Below, in pieces: positions 8,457 through 16,249 of a stretch of DNA of 55,230 nucleotides. Where the stretch lies: contig JAJPHL010000020.1 of the NCBI GenBank assembly GCA_021325275.1, positions 1 to 55,230 on the forward strand. The letters are read 5' to 3'. This stretch comes from Terriglobia bacterium (GTDB lineage Bacteria > Acidobacteriota > Terriglobia > JAJPHL01). The notes beneath the pieces were generated by a model, which saw only the letters and a program-made list of their open reading frames with translations, was not told the origin of the DNA and made no database searches. Position 1 is the stretch's first letter, and every line of letters starts with the position of its first letter. A program made the translations under genes and the position numbers.

Positions 8457-9698
8457 TTACTGTGGATTCTCCACCGCTTCGGTCTTGGTCACCGCCGGAG
8501 TCGATTCCGCAGCCACGTAATTGTGTTCGTACAAATTGCGATAGACCTTGCCGGCCACTTCCGCCGCGTGACCGCCGCCGGCGTAACGTCCGCCGCGCAG
8601 CAACACCACCACGGCCAAGTGCGGATCGCTGGATCCCGAGAACGACGCGAACCAGCCTAGGTGATTGCCGTTGTGCGAGCACGTGCCGGTCTTGCCGTAC
8701 ACCGTGTCGAAGGGGTTTTGCGCGCGCCGCCCCGTTCCGTACTCGACGGCCGCTTCCATGCCCGCGCGCAGATCGCTCAACAGCGGTTGCACGTCGAGAT
8801 GACGTTTCACCATCGGCGTGAACGTTTGTTCTTCCTCGGGCGTCCGCGGACGCTGCAGGTAATACAGCGTTCCACCGTTGCCGATCGCCGAAACGAACGC
8901 GGCCAACTGCAGCGGCGTCACTGAAATCTCCTGGCCGAAGCTCGACATGCGCGCCACACCCCCGAACGAAGGCGGTTGTGCGGGCAGCGTTCCCAATTGT
9001 TCTTCTGGAATGTGATAGCCGGCCAGTTCGCCGAATCCAAATTGCGTTTCGTACTGCTCCACTTTCTCGAAACCCATGCGCGATCCCAGGTTTTCGAAGA
9101 AAGGATTGTTGGAATGCGCGATCGCTTCCACCAAATTCAGGCTCAGGCGGCGAGTCAAATGCACCTGCGTATCGCGATTGATCAGGCCTTCGCTCAACGC
9201 CGCCAACCCCACGGGAAGTTTGATCGTGGAGCACGGTTGCTCGCCGGGCGAAAACGCCAGTCGCTGATTCACGATGCTCAAGATTCGTCCGCTCTTGGGA
9301 TCCGCCACCACCACCGATCCGTTCAGGGGGCCGAGCGCTTCCACCGCGGCGGCGCGGACGGCGGCATCTTCGCCCGTCAGGTCGTCGCCTTCAACCGAAT
9401 TGCCTCGCGACGCGCGGTCGACTACTTCTTTCCAGTTCACACGCGGACGCCGCGCCAGTGCCGCGGCCGTCGACGTACGCACCGGCCTCTTCACCGAGAC
9501 ACCCGTGGTGGATCGCGCGGTCGCCGCCTTGTGCGTGGCCGCTTTGGCCACCGGCCTCTTGACGGTCGTGCTCGAAGCCGTTCTCTTGGCGGTGGTCTTT
9601 TTCTTGGTTGGAGTGGTCTGGGTTTGAGCCCCAAAGCACAGGGCTGAAAGTGCGAGCAGTGAAACTAAAAAAGCCATCCGGGCTCTTGAATCAAGCAT
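8457..9698 (-). CDS. Penicillin-binding transpeptidase domain protein
   Basis: A 413-residue protein with an N-terminal signal or anchor (about residues 8-24), a Lys/Thr/Ala-rich linker (about 25-85), then a serine transpeptidase/beta-lactamase-fold domain. The three catalytic motifs are visible: SxxK as STIK at 157-160, SNN at 196-198 and KTG at 336-338 ('VYGKTGTCSHNG'). It should act in the periplasm as a D,D-transpeptidase or a penicillin-recognising hydrolase. No glycosyltransferase domain is present, so it is closer to class B/D-type proteins. The linker suggests a wall-spanning tether. The downstream TIM-barrel gene starts 10 bp after its stop, so the two are likely cotranscribed. Confidence 0.88.
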   Translation of the reverse strand: MLDSRARMAFLVSLLALSALCFGAQTQTTPTKKKTTAKRTASSTTVKRPVAKAATHKAATARSTTGVSVKRPVRTSTAAALARRPRVNWKEVVDRASRGNSVEGDDLTGEDAAVRAAAVEALGPLNGSVVVADPKSGRILSIVNQRLAFSPGEQPCSTIKLPVGLAALSEGLINRDTQVHLTRRLSLNLVEAIAHSNNPFFENLGSRMGFEKVEQYETQFGFGELAGYHIPEEQLGTLPAQPPSFGGVARMSSFGQEISVTPLQLAAFVSAIGNGGTLYYLQRPRTPEEEQTFTPMVKRHLDVQPLLSDLRAGMEAAVEYGTGRRAQNPFDTVYGKTGTCSHNGNHLGWFASFSGSSDPHLAVVVLLRGGRYAGGGHAAEVAGKVYRNLYEHNYVAAESTPAVTKTEAVENPQ

Positions 9699-9903
9699 GA
9701 AGTAGCGCGTCCTTAACTTAAGAAATTCCCACCGGAATGATGCTGCAATTCTACTGCCAGGGCCCTACGCTCACCACCGTTAGAGCCTGCTAACCTTCCT
9801 TACTTTTCCACAACCTGCAGGCCGAGGTAAAGAGAAATGTTAATCAGACAGTACTGATGGTACCGGGATCGACAACCGCACCCTAGTACCGAGCGCGGCG
9901 GCC

Positions 9904-10272
9904 CTACATCTTACTCAAGGCGTCCATCAACAGCGAAATCCGTTCTTCCACGCGATCCGCTTTGTTCTGCGCCTGGCGATGCAACTCGCGGACTTCGTTC
10001 ACGGTGCGCGAATCGACGGCCCAGATGATGCGGCCTTTTTCGTCGAGCATATTCAGCGTCGGCACCGTGTGGACCTCGATGTCGCCCATCGCGTTGCGCA
10101 GTTCGCTTTTCACCAGGAAGATTCGCAGATAGGTGTGTCCACCGATGTTGACGTGAAACGTGTCCTCTTGCGGAGCCGGTTCCCAGCGCAACTTGCCCAC
10201 GCGCGTTTTTTCGGTAAGCGCCACCACTACGTGGGCGGGGTCGCGAATCGGTTGATGGATTGGAGACGTCAT
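9904..10272 (-). CDS. Hypothetical protein
   Basis: A 122-residue product, start ATG at 10272. It has no signal peptide and no membrane segment. The middle is beta-rich ('EDTFHVNIGGHTYLRIFLVK', 'VPTLNMLDEKGRIIWAVDS') and the C-terminus is a charged helix ('VNEVRELHRQAQNKADRVEE') that looks like a coiled coil. I do not recognise the family. About 205 bp of non-coding sequence separate it from the PBP gene's start (9699-9903); I see no repeat or RNA there. Confidence 0.6.
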   Translation of the reverse strand: MTSPIHQPIRDPAHVVVALTEKTRVGKLRWEPAPQEDTFHVNIGGHTYLRIFLVKSELRNAMGDIEVHTVPTLNMLDEKGRIIWAVDSRTVNEVRELHRQAQNKADRVEERISLLMDALSKM

Positions 10273-10330
10273 CTACAAAGCCCTGCCGCAACTTTCACGA
10301 ACTTAAACGATATCTTAACTCGAATTCCCC

Positions 10331-11194
10331 TCAGGGATGCTCGGGCTTTTTGTCCGCGGCTTTATCGGTATGATCCTCGGCGTGCGAGCGGCCGTCTTCC
10401 CAGGTGCGCTTTTCGGCGTCGGTGCGCGGGATCAACTCATGTTTTTCCTGTGCCGCAGCTTTGGGATCGCGATGCAGATCCGGGAACACATGCACGTAGT
10501 CGGTGCGATTGTTCCAAAAATGCTGAAACGGCGCGCCGGCGATCATCACGGCGTGTTTGTCCCACGCGATCCTGGTGCCCGGCCATCCCCACGCCGCGAA
10601 CGCGGAGACGTTTTCGGTCAGCGTGTAGCGGATCGCCGAACTCGAGCCGCCGCCCATCGCCGGCGCGAGAAAGACCACGCCCGTGGAGTAGATCGGTACG
10701 GCGATCACGTCGGGTTTCGCCACGGTTGGCATAATCAAGATGTAGGCGGGGAACGGCACGATGTTCACTTGTTTGTTGCGTACCAAATATCCGAAATCGG
10801 TGGAGAGCCGCCGCATGCGCTGCACGGCGTCGAGCAATTCGTTGGGATGCGCCATGTACGCCGTGCCAATTTCGCTGGTCCAAGGCATGTCGGCGGCCAT
10901 GTGTTCCAGAACATAAGGAAACGGCAGGAGCGCCTGCACGCTTGGATCCCACGGAACGTTGTCGGCGACGATGGCGGCCGCGAGCGCTTCGCCGCTCAAA
11001 TAATGATGACTGTCGGACCACGCGTACGCCGCGGCGATCTGATCGGGATACGTGGACGCCGCGAGAACTTCGGCCAGCAGCGGATCGGGGTAGAGCGCCA
11101 CGCGCGACACTAAACGTTCCAGGTCGCTGGGGGACATTCTTGGTTGCGCCGCCGCGGATACGGCGATGAGAACGAGGAACAACAACTTTCGCAT
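10331..11194 (-). CDS. DUF3300 family secreted protein
   Basis: A 287-residue protein, start ATG at 11194 (a TTG six bases upstream is an alternative). After the signal peptide (MRKLLFLVLIAVSAAAQ) comes the DUF3300 hallmark region 'LVSRVALYPDPLLAEVLAAS' followed by 'YPDQIAAAYAWSD' and 'WDPSVQALLPFPYVLEHMA'. The C-terminal part contains 'AWGWPGTRIAWDKHAVMI' and ends in a charged tail ('KAADKKPEHP'). The family is exported and its function is unknown. It stands alone: the next upstream features on this strand are the palindromic repeat and the transporter genes. Confidence 0.85.
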   Translation of the reverse strand: MRKLLFLVLIAVSAAAQPRMSPSDLERLVSRVALYPDPLLAEVLAASTYPDQIAAAYAWSDSHHYLSGEALAAAIVADNVPWDPSVQALLPFPYVLEHMAADMPWTSEIGTAYMAHPNELLDAVQRMRRLSTDFGYLVRNKQVNIVPFPAYILIMPTVAKPDVIAVPIYSTGVVFLAPAMGGGSSSAIRYTLTENVSAFAAWGWPGTRIAWDKHAVMIAGAPFQHFWNNRTDYVHVFPDLHRDPKAAAQEKHELIPRTDAEKRTWEDGRSHAEDHTDKAADKKPEHP

Positions 11195-11221
11195 ACGCAA
11201 TTCTTACCACAGAGAAAGGAA

Positions 11222-11303
11222 TTAACCGCCGATAAACGCAGATGAACGCAGATGAACGCAGATTCGTTCTTATCCGCGTTCATCTGCGTTTATCTGCGGT
11301 TAA
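11222..11303. repeat. Gene-less inverted repeat of the GxxExxY-element type
   Basis: An inverted repeat whose arms begin TTAACCGC..GATAAACGC and contain two to three copies of a 10-bp unit (CGCAGATGAA-like). The right arm is the reverse complement with a few mismatches; a short centre (TTCGTTCT) separates them. The same unit, with CGCCGAT instead of CGCAGAT, forms the ends of the GxxExxY element at 19701-20164 and the repeat at 53509-53617. The right arm overlaps the end of the osmoprotectant transporter gene and supplies its last codons and TAA stop. It could also fold as a terminator hairpin. Confidence 0.85.
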
Positions 11304-12798
11304 TTGTTTTGATGAACTCCGCGGCGACATCGCGCGGCTCGCGATGATCCAAATCGACGGCGGCGTTCATCTTCTGCATGGCCGCCGCGGTGATTGTGCC
11401 GGACAACGCCTCCAGCGCCGCGCGGATTTCGGGATGCGCTTCGAGCGCGGCCGAGCGCACCAGCGTCACCGCTTGATAAGGCGGAAAGTAGCGGCGGTCG
11501 TCTTCCAACTGCACCAAGTCGAGCGCGGGGATCAAGCCATCGGTGGAGTTTCCGGCGATCAAGTCCACTTGTCCGCCCGCGAGCGCGCGATAGGTCAGCG
11601 TTAAATCCAAAACTTTCGGCGCGTCCGCGAAGTGCAATCCGTAGACGCGCGACAATCCTGGGTAGCCGTCTTGGCGTTCCATGAATTCGTAGCCGAATCC
11701 GGCATGCCACGTTGAAGACACGGGCGCGGCGTCGGAGATCGTGCGCAAGTGTAAGCGGCGGGCGTCCGAGCCGCGCACGAGAATCGCAAACGTGTTTTCG
11801 AAACCGAGCGACGGCAGCGCCTCGACATGAAATCGCGAGGCGTATTCCAGGCGTACGCGCTCGGCGGCCGCATTGGGATCGGAGATACCCGGCAGTTTCA
11901 GCACGCCTTGCAGCGCCGTGCCGACGTACTCCACGTACATGTCGATCTCGCCGGCTACCAGAGCGTCGTGCGCGATCAGCGATCCCGCGAGATTCAAGCG
12001 GCGATCGACGGGCAGTCCGGTGCGCGATTCAATTTGTTGCGCGAGGATTTCGCCGAGAATCAGTTGTTCCGTGAAATTTTTTCCGCCGACAACCAGCGCG
12101 CGCTGGGAAGATTTCGGCCACGCGGCGATTCCGGCGGCGACGCACAACACCAAAACGACGGCGATCGTGGCAACGGCGCCGCGGTGCGAGCCACGCCGGT
12201 TCATCGCATGTTCCACGCGTCCCAGCGAAAAATCGAGCAGCAACGCGAGCAGCGCCGCGGGAATCGCGCCGGCGAGGATCAGGCGATTGTCCACCATGCT
12301 GACGCCGCGGAAAATGTACATGCCCAATCCGCCCGCGCCGATCGCCGCGGCAATCGTCGCGACGCCGACATTGACCACCGTCGCCACTCGGACGCCCGCG
12401 AAGATCACGCCGCGCGCCAGCGGCAGCTCGACCATCCAAAGCATTTGACGCGGCGTCAAGCCGAGACCGAGCGCGGCTTCGCGCACCGCCGGATCGACGC
12501 CCGCAATTCCCGTCGCCGTGTTGCGGACGATCGGCAGGAGCGCGTAGAGCACAAGGGCCACAAGCGCCGTGCGCGATCCGATGCCGCCGATGAACGGCAA
12601 AGGAATCAGAAAACCAAACAGCGCGAGACTCGGGATCGTCTGTACGACGCCGGCGAATCCCAGGACCCATCGCGCGAATTTTGGGCGATGCGCCGCCGCG
12701 ATTCCCAAGGGCAGGCCGATCGCTGCCGCGGCGAGCGTCGACGCCGCGACCAGCAGCAGGTGCTGTCCGGTGAGCGAGAGGACTTCGCGGGCGTTCAT
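11290..12798 (-). CDS. Osmoprotectant-type ABC transporter, permease fused to substrate-binding protein
   Basis: A 502-residue fusion. Residues ~15-205 are the permease: several membrane segments and the BPD-transport signature ('EAALGLGLTPRQMLWMVELP', 'IGAGGLGMYIFRG'). Residues ~230-500 are an OpuAC/QAT-type quaternary-amine-binding domain ('LVVGGKNFTEQLILGEILAQ', 'DMYVEYVGTAL', 'GNSTDGLI'). The start ATG at 12798 overlaps the stop of the ATPase gene (ATGA); the open frame upstream to 12969 is antisense-like shadow of the ATPase. Such fusions occur in glycine betaine/choline/carnitine uptake systems. The last codons (N-R-R) and TAA stop lie inside the palindromic repeat at 11222-11303. Confidence 0.92.
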   Translation of the reverse strand: MNAREVLSLTGQHLLLVAASTLAAAAIGLPLGIAAAHRPKFARWVLGFAGVVQTIPSLALFGFLIPLPFIGGIGSRTALVALVLYALLPIVRNTATGIAGVDPAVREAALGLGLTPRQMLWMVELPLARGVIFAGVRVATVVNVGVATIAAAIGAGGLGMYIFRGVSMVDNRLILAGAIPAALLALLLDFSLGRVEHAMNRRGSHRGAVATIAVVLVLCVAAGIAAWPKSSQRALVVGGKNFTEQLILGEILAQQIESRTGLPVDRRLNLAGSLIAHDALVAGEIDMYVEYVGTALQGVLKLPGISDPNAAAERVRLEYASRFHVEALPSLGFENTFAILVRGSDARRLHLRTISDAAPVSSTWHAGFGYEFMERQDGYPGLSRVYGLHFADAPKVLDLTLTYRALAGGQVDLIAGNSTDGLIPALDLVQLEDDRRYFPPYQAVTLVRSAALEAHPEIRAALEALSGTITAAAMQKMNAAVDLDHREPRDVAAEFIKTINRR

Positions 12799-13511
12799 GT
12801 TTGCAGAAACTCCCGCACGCGCGGATCGGTGGAATTGCGAATATCCTCGGGTGAGCCGTGCGCGACCAGCTCGCCATCGCCAAGAATTGCGATCCGCGTG
12901 CCGAGCAGCAGCGCCTCGCGCACGTCGTGGGTCACAAACACGACCGTTTTTTTCAACCGATCGCGCCACGCCGCAAACTCGCGTTGGATTTCCGCGCGCG
13001 TCACGGGGTCGAGCGCGCCGAACGGCTCGTCCATCAGCAACACGGGAGGATCGGCGGCCAGTGCGCGCGCCACTCCCGCGCGCTGGCGCTGTCCACCAGA
13101 GAGTTCGTCGGGATATCGCGCCGCAAACTCCGCCGGGTCGAGACCGACCATCGTCATCATCTCTCGCGTGCGCGCGTCAATGCGTTCGGTGCTCCATCCT
13201 TCGAGCGTCGGAACCAATCCAACATTGCGCGCTACCGTGAAATGCGGGAACAATCCCGCCTCTTGAATCACGTATCCCAGCGAGCGACGCAACCGGATCG
13301 TGTCCCAAGCGGTCACCGATTTTCCGTCGACGAGAATTTCGCCGGACTCTTGCCGGCGCAGGCGATTTATCAATTTCAGCGTGGTCGTTTTGCCTGATCC
13401 CGAGCGTCCCAGGAGCGCGAGCGTTTCGCCGGCTTCGACGGTGAGCGAGAGATCGCGCAAGAGTATCGCGCCGTTTGGGAGTACGCATCGAACATGCTTA
13501 AACTCGATCAT
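12795..13511 (-). CDS. Osmoprotectant-type ABC transporter ATP-binding protein
   Basis: A 238-residue ATPase starting MIEFKHVRCVLPNG at 13511. The frame continues upstream but only through a repeat that translates as 'SSEF...PSSE'. It has Walker A 'GRSGSGKTT', the Q-loop 'YVIQEAGLFPHFTV', the signature 'LSGGQRQRAGVARAL', Walker B 'PPVLLMDEPFGALD' and the switch His 'VFVTHD'. The sequence is closest to the ProV/OpuCA group but lacks the C-terminal CBS domains of full-length OpuCA. It is coupled to the fused permease/binding protein by a 4-bp overlap. The gene is divergent from a MerR-type regulator, which may control it. Confidence 0.92.
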   Translation of the reverse strand: MIEFKHVRCVLPNGAILLRDLSLTVEAGETLALLGRSGSGKTTTLKLINRLRRQESGEILVDGKSVTAWDTIRLRRSLGYVIQEAGLFPHFTVARNVGLVPTLEGWSTERIDARTREMMTMVGLDPAEFAARYPDELSGGQRQRAGVARALAADPPVLLMDEPFGALDPVTRAEIQREFAAWRDRLKKTVVFVTHDVREALLLGTRIAILGDGELVAHGSPEDIRNSTDPRVREFLQT

Positions 13512-13512
13512 C

Positions 13513-13584
13513 TGACTCGGGCCTCGGAACTCGGAACTCGGAACTTGGTTTTTGACTCGGGCCTCGGAACTCGGAACTCGGAAC
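13513..13584. repeat. Two exact 32-bp direct repeats in a divergent promoter region
   Basis: The unit TGACTCGGGCCTCGGAACTC plus GGAACTCGGAAC occurs at 13513-13544 and again, without change, at 13553-13584 (period 40 bp). Each unit has internal 8-bp repetition of CGGAACT. A diverged copy lies at about 29215-29249, upstream of the WxcM-like gene. The pair fills the space between the ATPase start and the MerR gene's start, so it could be a regulatory site, but the second location suggests a dispersed repeat. Confidence 0.8.
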
Positions 13585-13599
13585 ACTGCTTCCCCGTGC

Positions 13600-13605
13600 T
13601 ACATT
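13600..13605 (+). promoter_or_regulatory. -10-like box (TACATT) close to the merR-family start
   Basis: TACATT ends 7 bp before the ATG at 13613, where no Shine-Dalgarno sequence is visible; transcription from it would give a leaderless mRNA. No clear -35 element is present because the upstream DNA is the direct repeat. Confidence 0.35.
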
Positions 13606-13612
13606 AACTCTA

Positions 13613-14020
13613 ATGGGCGTGGACATACCGGATAAGCTTTACTTTCGCATCGGCGAGGTCAGCCGTTTGACCCGCACGCCCCAGTATGTGTTGCGATTTT
13701 GGGAGACGCAATTTCCGCAACTGAAAGTTCGCAAGAGTTCCACGGGACAACGCATGTTTCGCCGCCGCGAAGTGGAGATGGTGCTCGAAATCAAAGAATT
13801 ACTCTACAAGCAGGGATTCACCATCGACGGCGCGCGCAAGAAAATGGCGCACGACACGCGTCAACCCGCGTTGCCCTTTCAGAATCCCGACCGCGAGAAA
13901 TTGCTGCGCGTGGGGAATGAGCTGCGCGAACTACTCGCTCTATTGAAAAACGACGGCGCCGGGATCAAACGCACTGGCGTGCTCGATTCTGGGTCCAAGA
14001 AAGCATCGAAGGCCAACTAA
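13613..14020 (+). CDS. MerR-family transcriptional regulator
   Basis: A 135-residue protein with an N-terminal MerR winged-helix domain (residues ~8-78: 'YFRIGEVSRLTRTPQYVLRF', 'WETQFPQLK', 'GQRMFRRREVEMVLEIKELL', 'GFTIDGARKKM'). A short helical C-terminal part ('REKLLRVGNELRELLALLKN') would be the dimerisation coil. No effector-binding cysteines follow, so it resembles the HspR/small MerR type rather than metal sensors. It is divergent from the osmoprotectant transporter and 2 bp upstream of surE; it may be cotranscribed with surE. Confidence 0.88.
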   Translation: MGVDIPDKLYFRIGEVSRLTRTPQYVLRFWETQFPQLKVRKSSTGQRMFRRREVEMVLEIKELLYKQGFTIDGARKKMAHDTRQPALPFQNPDREKLLRVGNELRELLALLKNDGAGIKRTGVLDSGSKKASKAN

Positions 14021-14022
14021 TT

Positions 14023-14799
14023 TTGAATTTCCGAACAAGCTTACCGTGGCTCCTGGCCACCAACGACGATGGTGCCGACGCGATCGGCCTGCATGAACTC
14101 GAACGCGCGTTGCGCCCGCTGGGCGAACTTTACACCGTGGCGCCGGCGCAGGAACGCAGCGGCGCGAGCCATTCGATTTCGGTGCGCCGCGGCTTGCGCC
14201 TGGAATCCGCGCCGCGCGATGGAAGCGAACAACGATGGTCGGTCGACGGCACGCCCGCCGATTGCGTGATCGCCGCGCTGTCGAACGTGCTGGTGTTTCC
14301 GCCGGCGGTGGTGATTTCCGGAATCAATCACGGCGGAAACATGGGGCGCAACATTCACTACTCGGGGACGGTCGGTGCGGCGTCGGAAGCGGCGCTGCAT
14401 GGCATTCCGGCGATCGCAATGTCGCTGTGCGGGAAACCGCCGTCGGATTTCGCGCCCACGGCGCAACTGGCCGCGCGACTCACTGCCGCTGTGCTAAAGG
14501 AAAAACCGCCCGAAGGCACGATCCTCAACGTCAACGTGCCGGTCGGCTGGACCGTTGGGGGAGAAGTGCGCGCCACGCGCGTCTATTGCCGGCAGTCGAA
14601 GACGCTGTTCACCGCGCTCGACGATCGCGAAGGCTTATGGGTGCGCGAGAGCGTCGATCGCGAAACGGCTCCCGCCGATTCCGACTTGCGCGCTATCGAC
14701 GAAATGGCCGCGTCGGTGTCGCTCGTTGAAGTGTACGAGCCGATGAACGGCGAACGGTCGCGGTTTGATTTGGAAAAGTTCTTGTCAGGCGTGCGCTAA
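14023..14799 (+). CDS. surE: 5'/3'-nucleotidase SurE
   Basis: A 258-residue protein starting at TTG 14023, two bases after the merR-family stop. SurE motifs are complete: the metal-binding 'ATNDDG' at residues 12-17, 'VAPAQERSGASHSIS', 'VDGTPADCV', 'ISGINHGGNMGRNIHYSGTV' and 'AASEAALHGIPAIA'. The enzyme is a metal-dependent survival phosphatase that dephosphorylates nucleoside monophosphates. The length is normal for the family. Its 3' end overlaps the convergent aspartyl-protease-like gene by four bases. Confidence 0.95.
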   Translation: MNFRTSLPWLLATNDDGADAIGLHELERALRPLGELYTVAPAQERSGASHSISVRRGLRLESAPRDGSEQRWSVDGTPADCVIAALSNVLVFPPAVVISGINHGGNMGRNIHYSGTVGAASEAALHGIPAIAMSLCGKPPSDFAPTAQLAARLTAAVLKEKPPEGTILNVNVPVGWTVGGEVRATRVYCRQSKTLFTALDDREGLWVRESVDRETAPADSDLRAIDEMAASVSLVEVYEPMNGERSRFDLEKFLSGVR

Positions 14800-15158
14800 G
14801 CGACAATTGTCGGCGTGGCGACGAAGCGATGGGCAATGGTATCGACGGCTACGCCAAAGCCTTCGATTGTTCGCACGCCTAACAGCGTCATGTCGCCGGG
14901 CTCCGCGAATACCACTTCATCCACGGTTTCGAACCCTTCGGCTCGCAGAATCGCGTAGCCGATATCACGCGTGACGAGTTCTTTGGTCGCCGTCGTAAGG
15001 CTACGTTTGCGGAGTGGCGCAATCTGAATACCGGCAAGTAGTTCCTTCGGTAGCCACGTCAACTCAGATTCCGTATCGACGATTGCCTCCACGGGCAGAC
15101 TCATCAGGCTCTCGTCTTTCATGTTTCGCGCGACGATGTTGACACGGAAACTACTCAT
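14796..15158 (-). CDS. Clan-AA (retropepsin-like) aspartic protease-like protein
   Basis: A 120-residue protein, start ATG at 15158 (MSSFRVNIVARN). The region 'LPVEAIVDTESELTWLPKEL' aligns by eye with the bacterial single-domain aspartyl-protease family, in which the active site is D-T/S-G followed by 'A/S-x-L-T-x-L-P'. Here the third residue is Glu (D28-T29-E30) instead of Gly, so activity is doubtful. 'VVFAEPGDMTLLGVRTIEGF' matches the family's second conserved block (LLG...LE..G). The gene converges on surE with a 4-bp overlap. No membrane segment is seen. Confidence 0.75.
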   Translation of the reverse strand: MSSFRVNIVARNMKDESLMSLPVEAIVDTESELTWLPKELLAGIQIAPLRKRSLTTATKELVTRDIGYAILRAEGFETVDEVVFAEPGDMTLLGVRTIEGFGVAVDTIAHRFVATPTIVA

Positions 15159-15189
15159 GGCTTCCAGGGTAGCACGCCAGTGCCCAGCT

Positions 15190-15603
15190 TTACGTCGTCG
15201 CCAGATCAAACCCCTCGTCTTTCCATCCCTCGATTCCGCCGATCATTTTTTTCACCGGACGACCCAATTTCGCCAAGCGAATTGCCGCGCGATCGGCGCC
15301 GTTGCAGTGAGGACCGCCGCAATAGACCACGAACAGCGTGTCGTCGGCGTACGATTCCAAGTTACGTTCGTTGATTCGCGCATGCGGCAAACTCACCGCG
15401 CCCGGAACGTGGCCGGCACGATACAACTCGGGACTCCGCACGTCGAGCACGACAAATCCCGGATGCTTTTCGCTTAGCGCCAGATGAACGTCCCAGCAAT
15501 CGGTTTCGTATCGCAGCAACGCCTCGAAGTGCGCGAGTGCGTCGCGCGACTCGGCGGCAGGAATATCGGTGACAGGTCGTGCTTCGGTGGGAAGCGCAGG
15601 CAT
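15190..15603 (-). CDS. Rhodanese-like domain protein
   Basis: A 137-residue single-domain rhodanese: 'GFVVLDVRSPELYRAGHVPG' and 'AVSLPHARI' in the N-terminal half, then the active-site loop 'VVYCGGPHCNGADRAA' with catalytic Cys95. It then has 'KLGRPVKKMIGGIEGWKDEG', the usual C-terminal block. The six-residue loop CGGPHC fits sulfurtransferase rather than phosphatase geometry. It would move sulfane sulfur in the cytoplasm; the acceptor is unknown. It lies 31 bp upstream of the aspartyl-protease-like gene on the same strand. Confidence 0.9.
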   Translation of the reverse strand: MPALPTEARPVTDIPAAESRDALAHFEALLRYETDCWDVHLALSEKHPGFVVLDVRSPELYRAGHVPGAVSLPHARINERNLESYADDTLFVVYCGGPHCNGADRAAIRLAKLGRPVKKMIGGIEGWKDEGFDLATT

Positions 15604-15672
15604 GTGTGAGACTCCTTTCAGATTCTGCAGGCGATTGCGATCAGCAAAATCGTACCATGCGGAAGCATGGCG

Positions 15673-16029
15673 CTAGTATCGTACCGAGCCATCCTTTTGC
15701 TTGATGAACCTATACGACGGTCTCCAGCGTTGCTTCGTCGGCAAACCATCGATATCGATGCAGAAATAAAGATCGCCGTTGCGGTCGATACGGTAGGCCT
15801 CAGCCGAAAACGAGAGCGTCGCTCCCTCGAATGCTCTCGATCCTGACAATACTTCAGCCGGTGCAAGGAGTGCGTCGTAGGGTTTTGTCTCGAACTCTCG
15901 ACCTATCTCGACTGAGAACCTGCGCATCTTGGCGGAGTTCTCGTCGTGCTCGAACGAACGTTCGACACCGTCGGTATACCACCTGATCAGACGCTCGAGT
16001 TTGTTGCCGGCCCATTCTACGAGTTTCAT
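15673..16029 (-). CDS. Hypothetical protein
   Basis: A 118-residue protein starting MKLVEWAGNKLERLIRWYTD. It has no signal peptide or membrane segment. The second half is beta-rich ('GATLSFSAEAYRIDRNGDLY', 'FCIDIDGLPTKQRW'). Base composition looks less GC-rich than the neighbours, hinting at acquisition by transfer. I do not recognise the family; small proteins of this type are often immunity or accessory proteins, but nothing here supports that specifically. Confidence 0.6.
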   Translation of the reverse strand: MKLVEWAGNKLERLIRWYTDGVERSFEHDENSAKMRRFSVEIGREFETKPYDALLAPAEVLSGSRAFEGATLSFSAEAYRIDRNGDLYFCIDIDGLPTKQRWRPSYRFIKQKDGSVRY

Positions 16030-16249
16030 ATGCCGAGTCCCTCAGCGCGTTGATTACCGTCGATCCTCATTCGTAGGGACCTCTGTGTTATATTAGAGGT
16101 TCCGCGCGGCTCTTGGTCCACTTTCGGAGGACTCTGGCGTCCTTCGCAAACCAGGAGGGGATTTCTCCCTCCATTTTCAGCCAGTTACGTTTTTTTCAAA
16201 CGCTTCAGACTTTTTCGCTAAGACCGGCGTCTTACAGGTCGGAGATCCA

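Noticed and set aside
9699-9903. Small RNA or riboswitch between the PBP and hypothetical genes
   Set aside because: No stable hairpin-plus-T-run or known riboswitch core was recognised by eye; covariance search would be needed.
11242-11604. Plus-strand frame starting MNADERRFVLIR in the repeat
   Set aside because: It starts in the palindrome but then runs antisense through the osmoprotectant transporter; it has no GxxExxY motif and is not an element gene.
13513-13584. CRISPR-like repeat unit
   Set aside because: Only two units with an 8-bp interval and internal repetition; no array, no cas genes.
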